Assembly (NCBI GenBank): GCA_028335825.1
Contig: JAIOKI010000020.1
Span: forward strand, 124,001 to 188,000
DNA: 64,000 bases
DNA from: Nosema muscidifuracis
Taxonomy: Eukaryota; Microsporidia; Nosematidae
Reading direction: 5' to 3'
Within the stretch, counting starts at the first letter, position 1. Every line of letters starts with the position of its first letter. The notes below the pieces were generated by a model. That model saw nothing but the letters and a program-made list of their open reading frames with translations. It was not told where the DNA came from and made no database searches. Of this stretch, positions 40,992 to 51,853 are shown piece by piece. The translations under genes were made by a program, and so were the position numbers.

Positions 40992-43900
40992 ATATGAGGG
41001 TAAAGAAAGAGCAGGAAGAAAAAGTCGAAACTATAAAAAAACAAACTTCTGGAGCTAAAGAAAGACAAATAATAGCAGAAAAGGACGAGCAGGGGCCAGA
41101 ACACACTAGTGTGCCCACTCACCCCACTTCTTTGTCTCTGGCAGCAGTACTTGGGAGTACCGAAGCTAGTGAAGAAGAGTGGCCTCAAATGGTGTTTCTA
41201 TCAGTCATTAGTAGATTTGGTAGAATGCCGAGAGGAGGGTGGAAGCAAGCCACTGAGTTCTTCTGTGGAAAATTTGGTTCTAACATGAGTCCACTAGAAT
41301 TCAAAGGCAAGGCAAAGAAAGCGCTCATTAATATTAATGGGAGACAGATGTCAGCCAGAGAACTCAAGGTGGACCCTACCAAAAGAAGAAAGACCGAAGC
41401 CGACTCGAAAGAAGGGATTAGTCTCTTCGAAACCGAGGTCTTCCTAAAAGCGCGGAGAGTCTTTATAGAAAAACTCAATTTTCTAAAGGACCAAAGTGTG
41501 GACCAGGTAGAAAGAACGAGGAAGATTTCTTCCTTGAAGGTCGATCTGTTGAAACTTGATGCCACAGTCAAGGCGGTAGAGAACCATGTTAAATTACACC
41601 CCCCTCATGATATGTCTGAGATGGCAAGGATACTGCAAGCTGCGCAGATCTGCTATCAGGAGATGACCAAAAAGGAATCTAAGCCTTCTGTTTGGAAAGA
41701 GAGCATCTTGGAAAAGATTGCTGATATTGAAGACAAGGTTAAGCTCCTTGAAAAGGTCAGGGCATTTGATAAGCTTTCAAATGAGGAAAAGCGCAAAGCT
41801 AAGAAGATCATGCGAGAACTAAACATGCTAGCATGTTTAAAGCAAGATACTTCTGAAGCTATTGCAATCTTCAACGAGAGAAAAGCGATATACTCAAGAA
41901 AACTGGAAGTCGCAGACCGACGCAGAGAGTATAGACGCGAAAATCAAAACTTTGAGCTCTATAGATGCAACTTCTATAGAAACCTTGGAGGTGCCAAAGA
42001 GGTCGCTCATAATGTGAGTAAAGATGATATTTGCTCTTTCTGGTCTACTATGTGGAATAAGAAAGAACAACCCAATAACTGCAATAGTTTTGGGGAATAT
42101 CTCTTAGAATACCTGCCTGATGATCAAGAGCAGATCACTTTTCCAACCTTTGAAGAGTTTGTGGATATTGTTAAATATCTGCCAAACTGGAAGGCTGCAG
42201 GATGTGATGGGATCTTTAACTTCTTCATTAAGAAGTGTGAAGCTCTACATCCTTTCCTCTACAATATTGTTAAGGAAATATGCCTGGATGGGAAAGAACC
42301 CGAAGCTTGGTTCTATAAGGGGATTACTTATCTACTACCCAAAGGTACTCCAACAAATGGTAGTGAATTCAGGCCAATAACATGTATGTCAAACCTCTAT
42401 AAATTGACGACGAAGTGTACCACTAAAGTGATGCAATTAATTGTTGAAAGTAGAGGACTACTAGCAGAGAACCAGTTAGGGACAGTTAGACAAGTGCAGG
42501 GTGCTAAGGAGCAAGCTATGATAAACATAGCAGTCAATAAGGAGCATGGAAACAAGCTAAAGACCATGTGGATAGATGTTAAAAAGGCCTACGACTCTGT
42601 AGATCACGAATATCTATTAGCATGTATTAGCAAGTTAAATCTCCCTCAATGGATCGGAACATTCCTAGAAGCCACAGTTAAAAAGTGGCACATTGAGATA
42701 AAGTCAAAATCAGAAACGATAATGACTAAGAAGATCGAAAGGGGCATATTACAAGGAGACTCCTTGTCACCCCTTTTGTTTGTACTATGTATGGACCCGC
42801 TGAGCAGGAAACTGAATTCAACATTTCCAAAAGTAGGAATACTTACTCACGATAGTGTTTTCGTAACAAACCATCTTCTGTTTATTGATGATCTTAAGCT
42901 CTTTGCAGAGACCGAAGTTGTTCTTAAATTAATGAACGAGGAAACCAAAAAGTTTTTCTCAGCTGTAGGTTTAGAGATGAACAAAAGTAAGTCTGCAACT
43001 AACTGTGTAGAATGTAGCGATGATGCAGTTGTGCTGGAGGGTCACCAAGGATATAAATACCTTGGAATTACAGAGGACCCCTCTAGTACTGTCAAAAGAG
43101 AGACTTTTGAAAAAGTAAGAAGTGAGATCTTACAAAGGGTAGAGAAGCTGTGCAAAACTAAATTAAATGGCAAGAATATGATTCGAGCTATTAATGAGCA
43201 TGCAATATCAGTGATAAACTACCATGTTGGCCTTCTAAAACTAGAACCAGCATATTTTAAAAGTCTTGATTTTGATATCCGACAGGTACTAATTAAGTAC
43301 CAAATCCATCTACACCCAGCCTGTAAGGAAAGATTATACCTCCCTAGATCTGAAATGGGGAGAGGACTCATAAGTATTGAAGATAGAAGTGAGAATATGC
43401 TTCTATCTATCTACAAGTCACTGGATGAATCTAGAAATAGTTCACCTAGACGAGCAGCAATACTAAAAGTAGAAGAAGAGACCAAGTCTCATCTCTTTAC
43501 TATCAGGGAGTACCTCAAAGCAAGGTATAACTTTGCAGGGGAGATAACCCACAAGATGCTAAGAGAAGCCCAAAGAACGGCGCTTTACAACGAAATAGGT
43601 AAAAGAACCAACCATGGAAAGTTGTTTAAAGCTAAAGGGAATGAATTAGTGAGCATCAGGGACTCCTCTACCTGGCTAGTAAAAGGGAACAACCAGGCTA
43701 GATCCGAGGCAATTTATTGCTTCCTGCAGGATAGGAATATATTCTGTGGACAGGAAGGGCAATGCCCTCACTGTGGATCTCATAGGAAGACTGTGGATCA
43801 TCTGGCTACCAAATGTGATCGAATGTTGGGTTTTGATTATATGAAGCGACACAACGAGGTAGTTAGATGTATTCATCTCTTACTATGCAAGAAATATGGC

Positions 43901-44570
43901 TTTAAGAAGACTAATAAGATACGTGGCCACTCAGTACAAGAAATAATTGAGAATGAAAGAGCTGAGATACGAGTGAACACAAGAGTATCAACTAATATTA
44001 AAGTTAGCCATAATAAGCCTGATATTCTTGTATTTGACAAGAAGAAGAAAGAGATATTAATAGTGGAAGTTGGTATTACCAACCAGGATCGACTTACAAT
44101 AGTTGAGAATGAGAAACTAAGAAAATACGATCTTCTTGCAAATGAATTGGGATTAATTCATAAATCTCGAACAAGAATAGTTCCCTATGTCATGACATGG
44201 GATGGAGTGGTAACCAAATACCACCAGAAGTATATCAGGGAGCTGGAAATCCTACCCTTCCTAGAAGCATACATCCAGTCTATTGTACTGAAGAAGACCT
44301 TAGAGTCTATCTCTTTGGATCGAAGACGAGGATATGACCAGGAAGATGCAGGAGAGGAAGAAGTGGTTAGAGCCGTAAGTGCACTAGCTGGGAAGGCAAC
44401 TGCTGAAGACAGGAAAGTAACAGGGGACGAGCCAAAAGTGATAATTGAGCTTTTGAGCGGTAAGAATACCACAGTAAACAAGAACTGTGAAGGGCTAGAC
44501 CTGCCAAATGATATCAACCTGACTATTGAACGATTCTGAGTAGAAACAAATAACTCATTAAATTAAATTA
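40992..44570 (+). mobile_element. Apparently intact non-LTR retrotransposon, RLE-type LINE
   Basis: A 3.6-kb element delimited by a 15-bp direct repeat, with a single ORF filling almost all of it. The 5' leader is only two bases and the 3' untranslated part about 31 bases, with no poly-A tail. The sequence is strikingly GC-richer than everything around it. The single ORF and the endonuclease type place it in the early-branching LINE clades with a restriction-like endonuclease (CRE, R2, R4/Dong, NeSL, Hero), not the APE-type LINEs. No break is visible, so insertion is recent and the element may be active. It sits in the family B array between copies 3 and 4. The near-absent 5' leader could also mean slight 5' truncation. 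Confidence 0.85.
40994..44539 (+). CDS. LINE polyprotein: RT and restriction-like endonuclease, 1181 aa
   Basis: Domains in order: a charged N-terminus; a possible Myb-like DNA-binding helix set (W63...W83, residues about 60-110); a coiled region (150-310); reverse transcriptase with KAAGCDG (400-406), WIDVKKAYDSVD (catalytic D528), GILQGDSLSPLLF (584-596) and FIDDLKLF (catalytic D632, D633), followed by a thumb; a CCHC finger C924-X2-C927-X8-H936-X4-C941; and a PD-(D/E)XK-type nuclease with KPD (D1010) and IVEVG (E1025), then conserved lysines near 1041-1044. This is the layout of R2/R4-like proteins, which nick target DNA and prime reverse transcription there. All catalytic residues are present. 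The ATG lacks the host CCC signal, and codon use is far less AT-biased than in neighbours. It ends in TGA. Confidence 0.93.
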   Translation: MRVKKEQEEKVETIKKQTSGAKERQIIAEKDEQGPEHTSVPTHPTSLSLAAVLGSTEASEEEWPQMVFLSVISRFGRMPRGGWKQATEFFCGKFGSNMSPLEFKGKAKKALININGRQMSARELKVDPTKRRKTEADSKEGISLFETEVFLKARRVFIEKLNFLKDQSVDQVERTRKISSLKVDLLKLDATVKAVENHVKLHPPHDMSEMARILQAAQICYQEMTKKESKPSVWKESILEKIADIEDKVKLLEKVRAFDKLSNEEKRKAKKIMRELNMLACLKQDTSEAIAIFNERKAIYSRKLEVADRRREYRRENQNFELYRCNFYRNLGGAKEVAHNVSKDDICSFWSTMWNKKEQPNNCNSFGEYLLEYLPDDQEQITFPTFEEFVDIVKYLPNWKAAGCDGIFNFFIKKCEALHPFLYNIVKEICLDGKEPEAWFYKGITYLLPKGTPTNGSEFRPITCMSNLYKLTTKCTTKVMQLIVESRGLLAENQLGTVRQVQGAKEQAMINIAVNKEHGNKLKTMWIDVKKAYDSVDHEYLLACISKLNLPQWIGTFLEATVKKWHIEIKSKSETIMTKKIERGILQGDSLSPLLFVLCMDPLSRKLNSTFPKVGILTHDSVFVTNHLLFIDDLKLFAETEVVLKLMNEETKKFFSAVGLEMNKSKSATNCVECSDDAVVLEGHQGYKYLGITEDPSSTVKRETFEKVRSEILQRVEKLCKTKLNGKNMIRAINEHAISVINYHVGLLKLEPAYFKSLDFDIRQVLIKYQIHLHPACKERLYLPRSEMGRGLISIEDRSENMLLSIYKSLDESRNSSPRRAAILKVEEETKSHLFTIREYLKARYNFAGEITHKMLREAQRTALYNEIGKRTNHGKLFKAKGNELVSIRDSSTWLVKGNNQARSEAIYCFLQDRNIFCGQEGQCPHCGSHRKTVDHLATKCDRMLGFDYMKRHNEVVRCIHLLLCKKYGFKKTNKIRGHSVQEIIENERAEIRVNTRVSTNIKVSHNKPDILVFDKKKKEILIVEVGITNQDRLTIVENEKLRKYDLLANELGLIHKSRTRIVPYVMTWDGVVTKYHQKYIRELEILPFLEAYIQSIVLKKTLESISLDRRRGYDQEDAGEEEVVRAVSALAGKATAEDRKVTGDEPKVIIELLSGKNTTVNKNCEGLDLPNDINLTIERF

Positions 44571-44585
44571 TTTTCTTTTGTTTAT
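44571..44585. repeat. LINE target-site duplication, 3' copy
   Basis: Exact repeat of 40977-40991, immediately after an AAATTAAATTA end of the element. Preservation of all 15 bases suggests recent insertion. Confidence 0.8.
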
Positions 44586-45644
44586 TTCTACATGTCATCT
44601 AAAAATATATAAGAAAATTTATAAAGAGATGGGTATGAAAGAATTAAATAATAATTATAATTCAATAAAATCTATATTGGAAACCTATTTCACGATAGAA
44701 TACGACAATTTTATTAATCGTTAATATAATTAAAATAAAATAATTTTAGGTTCAATAGATAAGTCCTACTCTAATATATATTATAATTAAATAAAAGAAA
44801 ATATAGAGATGAATTATAAATCTTAAATATAAATAAAATATCATAAGGGTTTTTATGACTAATAAATATTTTTACATAACATATAATTTGATTTCTTAAT
44901 ATCATATTCTACACTTTACACATTACGTATGCTTAATTTTTACATTTCTCATGCTTTGATTTTTACATTACGTATGCTTTGATTTTTATATATATAGAAC
45001 TTAAAGGTTTATATCTCCTCAGTATATCAAATTTCAATGTTATTATTCATCATTAAATTATAGGTAAGACTTATCGTTTATCTATTTTTATAATAAGTTT
45101 TTAAATTTAGAAAACATCTCTTCTAAACTTAACTGTTAAGTCAGTCTTTATTTCTTCAACTTGAATACTTTTATTTCTTTACAGTAAAACAATAATTAAA
45201 AATTTAATTTACTGATGTTACTGTATCATTAATCAACAAAAATTGTCTATTAAGAAGTTTCATGTGATAAAATTTCATTTTATTTTTTTTCATTTCTGTT
45301 AGGTCTCTCTACAGTTCTCTTAATTAATTATAATTTTATTTGTATTTAAAAAGAGTAATATAACATATTAATGTGAATAATTGATTAAAATATTGTATAA
45401 TGTTTATAAATAATTTATTGATTTTCTAATGATATTTTTTTTATATCACTCAATATAACAAAATTAATTTAATTTAAGTCAAATATCTCAAAAAAAATAA
45501 TTATTAATAATTTAGATTTATTATATAAATCTATGATTTTCTGATTTAATATGGAAATATACTTTTTAATTTAAGATGTTAAACTTCAAACTTTAATAAT
45601 TTATATTTAATTATTATATAAAAGACTTGATTTACATAACCCTA
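44586..45644. other. AT-rich spacer, family B array
   Basis: Contains near-repeats of TTTACATT(A/T)C(G/T)(T/C)ATGCTT around 44920-44975 and GTCAAATATCTCAA at 45478-45491. A 30-codon hydrophobic frame on the minus strand (44752-44844) has CCCTT before its ATG but is too short to call. Confidence 0.5.
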
Positions 45645-46769
45645 ATGTTGTGTTTTACTTTATTATATTTTGTGTATAGCACTGTATATTATAAAGTATA
45701 TCAAAAGTATGATACTAATAAGGATAGAATTTATATTCGAATATTTGTGCATAATTTATTTGCACATGATTTAAAGATGTTCTATATTAATCAAAAAAAG
45801 GAATCAATAGAATTTCTGAAAACACAGGGAGATATTCTAAAAGATGAATATTATAAAGAGAAATATGACGATGAAGAATCGAAATCACTTGAAACTTCGT
45901 TATATGTAGTATTTTATATTGTAGTTGATAATAAGGAATTGAAAAATAAAAAGATGATGATTCAATTTAAATATATAAACGATCAAGTATTACATGAACT
46001 AGAAGTTGATTCCTCTACAAATTTCAAATTAATATCAATAATCTACTACTATTATCCTTTTTATATTGACCAATTATCTAATTGGTGTAGCTTTTTACAT
46101 GATAAAATACAATATATAATAACGTATTTTAATCAGGTTCGTTCTATAATAGAAAAACAACAATATGTAGAACTCTATAAGGAAAATTTAAGTATGGACA
46201 CGTTAAATAATGTTTATGATGGCTATCTTAAAGATTACCAAGATGATTTAGCGAAGATCGAAAGTTTAAAAAATGTTAAATACGATAACAATCCAGAAAA
46301 GAGTTTTAAATTAAATAATGATGAAATCAGCTTATATAAAACATGTAATAATATGATATATAAGTTATACAGATGTTTTATTCTATTTAGAATATATCAG
46401 TTAGATTTAATGAAATTACTCAGTCACAGAGAAGTAACTCAAAAAACGATTAAAAACATCCATAATGATGATATGATTTTTCTAGATACTTTAGATAAAA
46501 ACTCTTGGCCAATGATTTTCATTAAAAAACGAACTTTAAAAACTAATAACGAATCTGATAATGAAATAGAACGTGATAGTCAAATAGAAAAATATAATAA
46601 GGTCTATAATATTATAAATAACAATAAAGAACTAACTAAAGAAGCAGATGAAGAATATGATAATATTGATGAAAATGATAATAGTAACAGTTTTAATGTA
46701 GTTAATATAGGCTATATATTTTTAGTAACCGCAGTAGCGTCTATAATGTACAATTATTTCTTTTATTAA
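45645..46769 (+). CDS. Family B secreted membrane protein, copy 4 (374 aa)
   Basis: The open frame reaches back to 45627, but CCCTA lies directly before the ATG at 45645, which gives a proper signal peptide, MLCFTLLYFVYST. The family core follows: VYYKVYQKYDTNKDRIYIRIFVHN, then LFAHDLKMF. A YYYYPFYIDQLSNW segment near residue 140 pairs with VYHPQHVDQLF in copy 5, making these two a subgroup. The middle is charged and coiled. The C-terminal membrane segment is NIGYIFLVTAVASIMYNYFFY. Frame intact; the function is unknown, with exposure at the surface inferred from topology. Confidence 0.83.
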   Translation: MLCFTLLYFVYSTVYYKVYQKYDTNKDRIYIRIFVHNLFAHDLKMFYINQKKESIEFLKTQGDILKDEYYKEKYDDEESKSLETSLYVVFYIVVDNKELKNKKMMIQFKYINDQVLHELEVDSSTNFKLISIIYYYYPFYIDQLSNWCSFLHDKIQYIITYFNQVRSIIEKQQYVELYKENLSMDTLNNVYDGYLKDYQDDLAKIESLKNVKYDNNPEKSFKLNNDEISLYKTCNNMIYKLYRCFILFRIYQLDLMKLLSHREVTQKTIKNIHNDDMIFLDTLDKNSWPMIFIKKRTLKTNNESDNEIERDSQIEKYNKVYNIINNNKELTKEADEEYDNIDENDNSNSFNVVNIGYIFLVTAVASIMYNYFFY

Positions 46770-48042
46770 ATTTTAATATATAAAAAAGTTTTATAATTGT
46801 TAATTTGTAAATTTTAGTAATTTATCTAATGATTTAATATAAAAACCTTATTGTGATATTTAAAAAGTCTATTTTGTTCACTGTTGATAAATTTATATAT
46901 TCAAAGGTAATAATAGAATATTTTTTAAATTTATTTTTTTAACCCTTAATTAATTACATTCTCACATTCTGAGATCTGAAAATATTTAGCTGGTGGAAAA
47001 TAAGAAGTTAAAATCATCGAGTTATAGTTATCTATATTAGAGTTTTAATTCTAGAGAAGATACTACATATATAAACCTATATTATAGATACTTAAAAAAT
47101 GGGTCAATTATTTTTAGGATTTATAACATCTAATAGTAAATTTTCTCTTAGTTTTTAAAGCTCTAGAAATTTATTAATTTTTTATTTTATTAATCCCTCT
47201 CTTCTCTTAAAATCAATCGAAATATGTTTTAAACGTCTTTAAAAATCATTGACTGAATTATCATCAATTTGGAAATTATTCTTATGATCTGCTCAGTGTA
47301 TATCATAAAAATTTATACAAAAAAAACCTTTTTTATTATTTGTGTCATTTATTTGAAGCTTAACTCTATAATTTTTGATTAAAAATTTTATTTATTTGGT
47401 GTAGTTATACCAGTATATTGTAGGAATTTTTTATATCACACATTACATCAATCGAACTTAAATTTTCATTACTTTCTTCTTTTGTATTATATCAAGATTC
47501 TCTTGAGAGTTTTCTTAGATTTGGTCAGAAACTTCCGAAGTTTTCTTAATTTTATATTAATATTGTATTTTATTCAGAGAAGCATTTGAAGATAGTTGTA
47601 GTCATTTTCTAGTGTCTTTTTACATTATTTTGCCATGTGGTCGAGTATATTCCTTGATTTTTATTAAATTATCAATAAAAGTAATTTCGACTCTATAACA
47701 ATATTTGTGTAGTATATCTTTTTATTTAAAATATGTAATAAATATTTAGTCAACATTTTTTTAAATATTTAACAAAATATTATATTTCATATTTTTAAAT
47801 TACTGTTAATGAGTCATAAAAAATATTATTCAAACAACTATAACTCAATCATATCTTTTTAACTGATATTTTTAGTCAAAAAATTATAAATAATTTTTAT
47901 TTGTTTATTAAAAAATTATATAAAAGTTTTTTTCTAATATTATTCTTATATTAAAAAATAAATAAATCTTAATTAAATAACAATTATGAACTTTTATATA
48001 AATTAAAAAATTTTATATATAATATTCTTTTTTTTTACCCAT
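46770..48042. other. Spacer, possibly with decayed element
   Basis: From about 47.15 to 47.7 kb the sequence is less AT-rich. On the minus strand it shows short broken frames with faint resemblance to a second patch at 49.57-49.78 kb; both share ATTCAGTCAAT. This could be old mobile DNA but I cannot name it. Confidence 0.4.
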
Positions 48043-49224
48043 ATGCTTATATTTAATTTATTAAGTCTAGCACACACCACTGCTTATTTCCAAGTACACA
48101 GTATGTTTGATAAGGCTAATAACGATTTCAAGTTTATGTTATTTGTTCATGATTTATTTACTTACAATTTAAAAATCCATACTATTACTAATAATAATGA
48201 ACTAAAAGAATTTGTTAAGATGAAAACAGAAGATCAAATCGATCTATCTCTTTTAGGTTTAAATAATGAATCAGTTTTAGGATCTTTTGAAAAAGTATTA
48301 AATTCTGTTTATACTGTTGTACTAAAAAAAGAAGAAATAAGTAATAACACAATAAGACTCAGAATAGAGCTATCGGATAAAATTTTTACTTTTGATTTGA
48401 AATTTAAAGTAAATGAAGATTTTTGTTTAATAACTGAAATGTCTGTTTATCATCCTCAACACGTTGATCAATTGTTTCATTTTTTCTTATTTATATTAAA
48501 AAAAATAGATTATATTACAGAATATTGTGTTGATGTACGTAGAATAACCAACCTCTGGAATTTTACAGAACTTGATGATCATCTGAAAAATATTGATGCT
48601 GAGCTTGATTCATGGATGAAATACGAAAGTAAATTTACAAAAATTTTAGAGAAGATTGAAAGTTTAATAAATATAAATTATAGGAAAGGTAATACTTTAT
48701 TTTATAGACCAAGTAAAGATGATAACAAATTATATAATGAATGTTATATTTCAATAAGAAAAGCATATGAAGTACTTCAAGAATGTCGTAAACATCATCT
48801 AATCATTGAAAAATTTCTTAAATCAAAAGGCCTTACTGAAAAATTAGAAAACAATAATGAAGAAGATTTTAAACTTTTAGATCGAATGAAAAACGATGAT
48901 CTATCTATTAAAAATATAATAAAAAAACTTAACAAATCTGAAAATATACTTAGAACGAATGAAGATGAACATATATCAGATCATAAAAATTTAAAATGTA
49001 ATTATGTTGAAGATATTGTTATAATGAACACTCTCGAATGCAATACAAAAACTATTCATTCAGAAATAAATACTAATTTTTGTCATAAAGAGAATGTTAA
49101 TATTCTAAAAAATGATAAAAATAATATATCTGAATCAATTTTTAACGTAACTCCATCAGTATTCTTAAATTATGCTTGCTGGATATTTTTTATTATTATT
49201 ATGGTTTTTTTATTTAAATATTAA
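48043..49224 (+). CDS. Family B secreted membrane protein, copy 5 (393 aa)
   Basis: CCCAT abuts the ATG. Signal peptide MLIFNLLSLAHTTA, then the family core YFQVHSMFDKANNDFKFMLFVHDLFTYNLKIH. The VYHPQHVDQLFHFF segment and DYITEYCVDVRR (about residues 140-170) match copy 4. The middle, residues 180-330, is charged and helical with several cysteines. The C-terminus is a membrane segment (FLNYACWIFFIIIMVFLFKY) reaching almost the last residue. The frame is intact. It sits 1.3 kb downstream of copy 4, consistent with tandem duplication. Confidence 0.83.
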   Translation: MLIFNLLSLAHTTAYFQVHSMFDKANNDFKFMLFVHDLFTYNLKIHTITNNNELKEFVKMKTEDQIDLSLLGLNNESVLGSFEKVLNSVYTVVLKKEEISNNTIRLRIELSDKIFTFDLKFKVNEDFCLITEMSVYHPQHVDQLFHFFLFILKKIDYITEYCVDVRRITNLWNFTELDDHLKNIDAELDSWMKYESKFTKILEKIESLININYRKGNTLFYRPSKDDNKLYNECYISIRKAYEVLQECRKHHLIIEKFLKSKGLTEKLENNNEEDFKLLDRMKNDDLSIKNIIKKLNKSENILRTNEDEHISDHKNLKCNYVEDIVIMNTLECNTKTIHSEINTNFCHKENVNILKNDKNNISESIFNVTPSVFLNYACWIFFIIIMVFLFKY

Positions 49225-50843
49225 TAAATAAATCTTCTTTAAAGATTTTATCAAGAAAAAAAATTAGTTTTTAATTATTACATAATATAATAAACTTATA
49301 ACAATGACATTGAAATATTTACAGAAAAATTATATTTGAAGTTGGATTAGATAATTGAAAAACAAATAATATCATAGTAGTCTTTTTAAATTGAAAATAT
49401 TTAGTAATACATTTAGATTTAAAAATATTTTTCAAACCCTTAATTTTAATTTTTTTAGTTATTCAATAAAATAATAAATTGTGAGCAATTTACTAATTAT
49501 TGCAAGTATATTAAAATTTCAAAATTCCTATTGCATTCAAATGCATAACAAAAATGAAATAGAAGATTAAATTTATTCTGTTACTCTTTTTACGATATCG
49601 TTCTGATGTTATCTGAGCTGTCAGTTTAGATTTCATATCCTTAGGAAACTCTACTTAACATCTTTGATGTTTCATTATATACTCTCTAAAAATTTCTTAT
49701 AGTGATTGACTGAATATATGCATAGGTTTTATATTTTTCACGGTACTTCCTTGTTATAAATTCCCAATTGATCTCATCAAAATTAAAAAAATGATATTTA
49801 TGATTGATAAAATTATAAAAAGAAAATTAAATTTTTAGAGATTAAATAAGCAAAACATAACTTATATTAAGTTAATGTAAAAGAAAATTTTACTTTTTTT
49901 AGATTGTATTGATTATCATAAAAATAGTTTTTGATATTATGTTTTATCATAATGTGGCCTCATATAAATAACATGGATATATTTTGCATAGATCAATAAA
50001 AAACAAAAAGATAAAAGAAATACATCTTGAAAAAGTTGTAAAATAAAGTAAACTAGAAACATCTAGTAAAAATTGTTATTTTCGATAAAGATATAATTGA
50101 AACGAAATTAGAATGAATCACTATAAATAAATGAAAATCTTTAGATATGATATAATCAAGTACATTATAAAAAATTATTTCAGATATATCTTATTCTCAA
50201 AAATACATCCTAGAGCGAATAAACATTATAAGATTTTTTACTACATCTAGTATACAAACTATTGTGAAATCTTAGACTGCTTTTCAAGGTCAAAATATCG
50301 AACATCTCCTTCAAATTTTTTGGATGTAAACTTCAATTTTGTTCAAATAAATAATAGAAGCTGTTTATATAAAAATCTTTTTTCACCACGTTTACAATTT
50401 TAAAAAATAACATCGACAACTAAAAATTTTCCTTATTTAATATTAGCAATAAATAGTAAATGATATTTAAAAAAATCAAATCATAACAAATTAATTCTAG
50501 TTTTCTTAATTTAACAAGAACACATATAAAAATAAATCAAATTTATTTTGATATTAATCAGTGACTCTTGAATATTAATTAGTTATTTATTATATTGAAT
50601 ATACAAAAAAGTGATATTTAAATGAATCAATGGTCTATAATAATATTAATAAATTTTGTTTATTAATTTCCTAATAAACCATAGATTAATTTATTAATTA
50701 ATAGTGAATAACCTAAAGATATTATTTTTTGTACATTAAATTATCATAATAACAAAAAACTTTAATTAATTTGAATGATAATATTACAATTAATTTATAT
50801 TAATTAATTTTTATATAAATCAAGATTAATTTGATACCCCATA
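49225..50843. other. Spacer, family B array
   Basis: No gene. The patch at 49.57-49.78 kb is less AT-rich than its surroundings and weakly resembles the one near 47.2 kb. The rest is plain A/T-rich sequence. Confidence 0.45.
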
Positions 50844-51853
50844 ATGTTGTTTTTTATAATACTATCTTTTGTGTATTCAACTGCTAATTATAAAATATAT
50901 AGTATGTATAATGAGTCGAAAGATGAAACACTAATTTTTGTAGATATTAATGAATTTTATGGATATAATCTTAAGATTACAGCTATAAACCCAACAACAA
51001 AATCTTGTGTAGAATTCAAGAGTGGAAATATTGAATATTATATGAAAGAAAATTATAAGAATTTATTAAATACTGATCTAATAAACTTTATGAAAAAACA
51101 TAAATATGGATTTTTTGCTACAATTAATTCAAGTATAATTATAAATCAGAAAATAGATTTAAATATCAATTTATTAGGAAATAATCTGTATATGACATTA
51201 AAGTTAAATAAAAATACTAGTATGAATTTAATAGATGAAATCTCTCGTACTTATATAGATTATTTAGATATCTTATTAGATAAGTTTGATGAAGTAAGTA
51301 GTAAGATAAGAAAATTGGAAATAGATTGTTACGAACTGATTTTTAAAATGAATAATAATCAATATTTGAGATTGAAGTCTAATTTTGAATATATTTTTTA
51401 CGAAATTTTCATTGGAAAAAAACAGTTGATGAAAATAATAACGTAAAATTATTTTATATTTCGAAAATCAACGATTTTAATAAATTTAAGCAAGAAGTAT
51501 TTATTGAGATAATAAAATGTACAGATGAATTTTATCAAAAATGCTTAATTAGATTTAAAAATATAATTGATTCCATTGATAAGAGTGAAATTAAATTTTT
51601 TAATGACTGTATTAAATATTTAGAAGATATTTCAGAAGAAAAAAATAAAAATATTGATTCATCTAATATATGTCAATTACAACTAGAAAAAAATAAAAAT
51701 TATAAGAAAGAATCAGATTTAAATTATAAAGAAGAAAATGAGGAAGAATCATGTTTAAATACTAAAGAAGAAAATAAAGATAATAATAAAGAAAAAAGAC
51801 CTTGTGAATATAAAACATCTAATTTAAAAACTTATAAAAATGATATAAAATAA
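50844..51853 (+). pseudogene. Family B copy 6, frameshifted
   Basis: CCCCATA precedes the ATG. Residues 1-195 are a good family member: signal peptide MLFFIILSFVYST, core ANYKIYSMYNESKDETLIFVDI and YNLKITAIN. At about 51403-51413 the family sequence moves to another frame, continuing W-K-K-T-V-D-E-N and then FKQEVFIEIIKCTDEFYQ-type helical sequence to a TAA at 51851-51853. As read, the first frame ends 51446 after 200 residues. A single base change in length explains the shift. The second part ends without a membrane segment, though a third frame just beyond (TSYQVLAIISL) vaguely recalls the family anchor, so more than one lesion is likely. Confidence 0.78.

Noticed and set aside
41185-44517. 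Several minus-strand frames of 60-130 codons and one plus-strand frame at 42120
   Set aside because: Shadows of the intact LINE ORF; GC-richer DNA has fewer chance stops.
44752-44844. 30-codon hydrophobic minus-strand ORF with CCCTT before ATG
   Set aside because: Too short, purely low-complexity hydrophobic, and no paralogue. The CCC could be chance.
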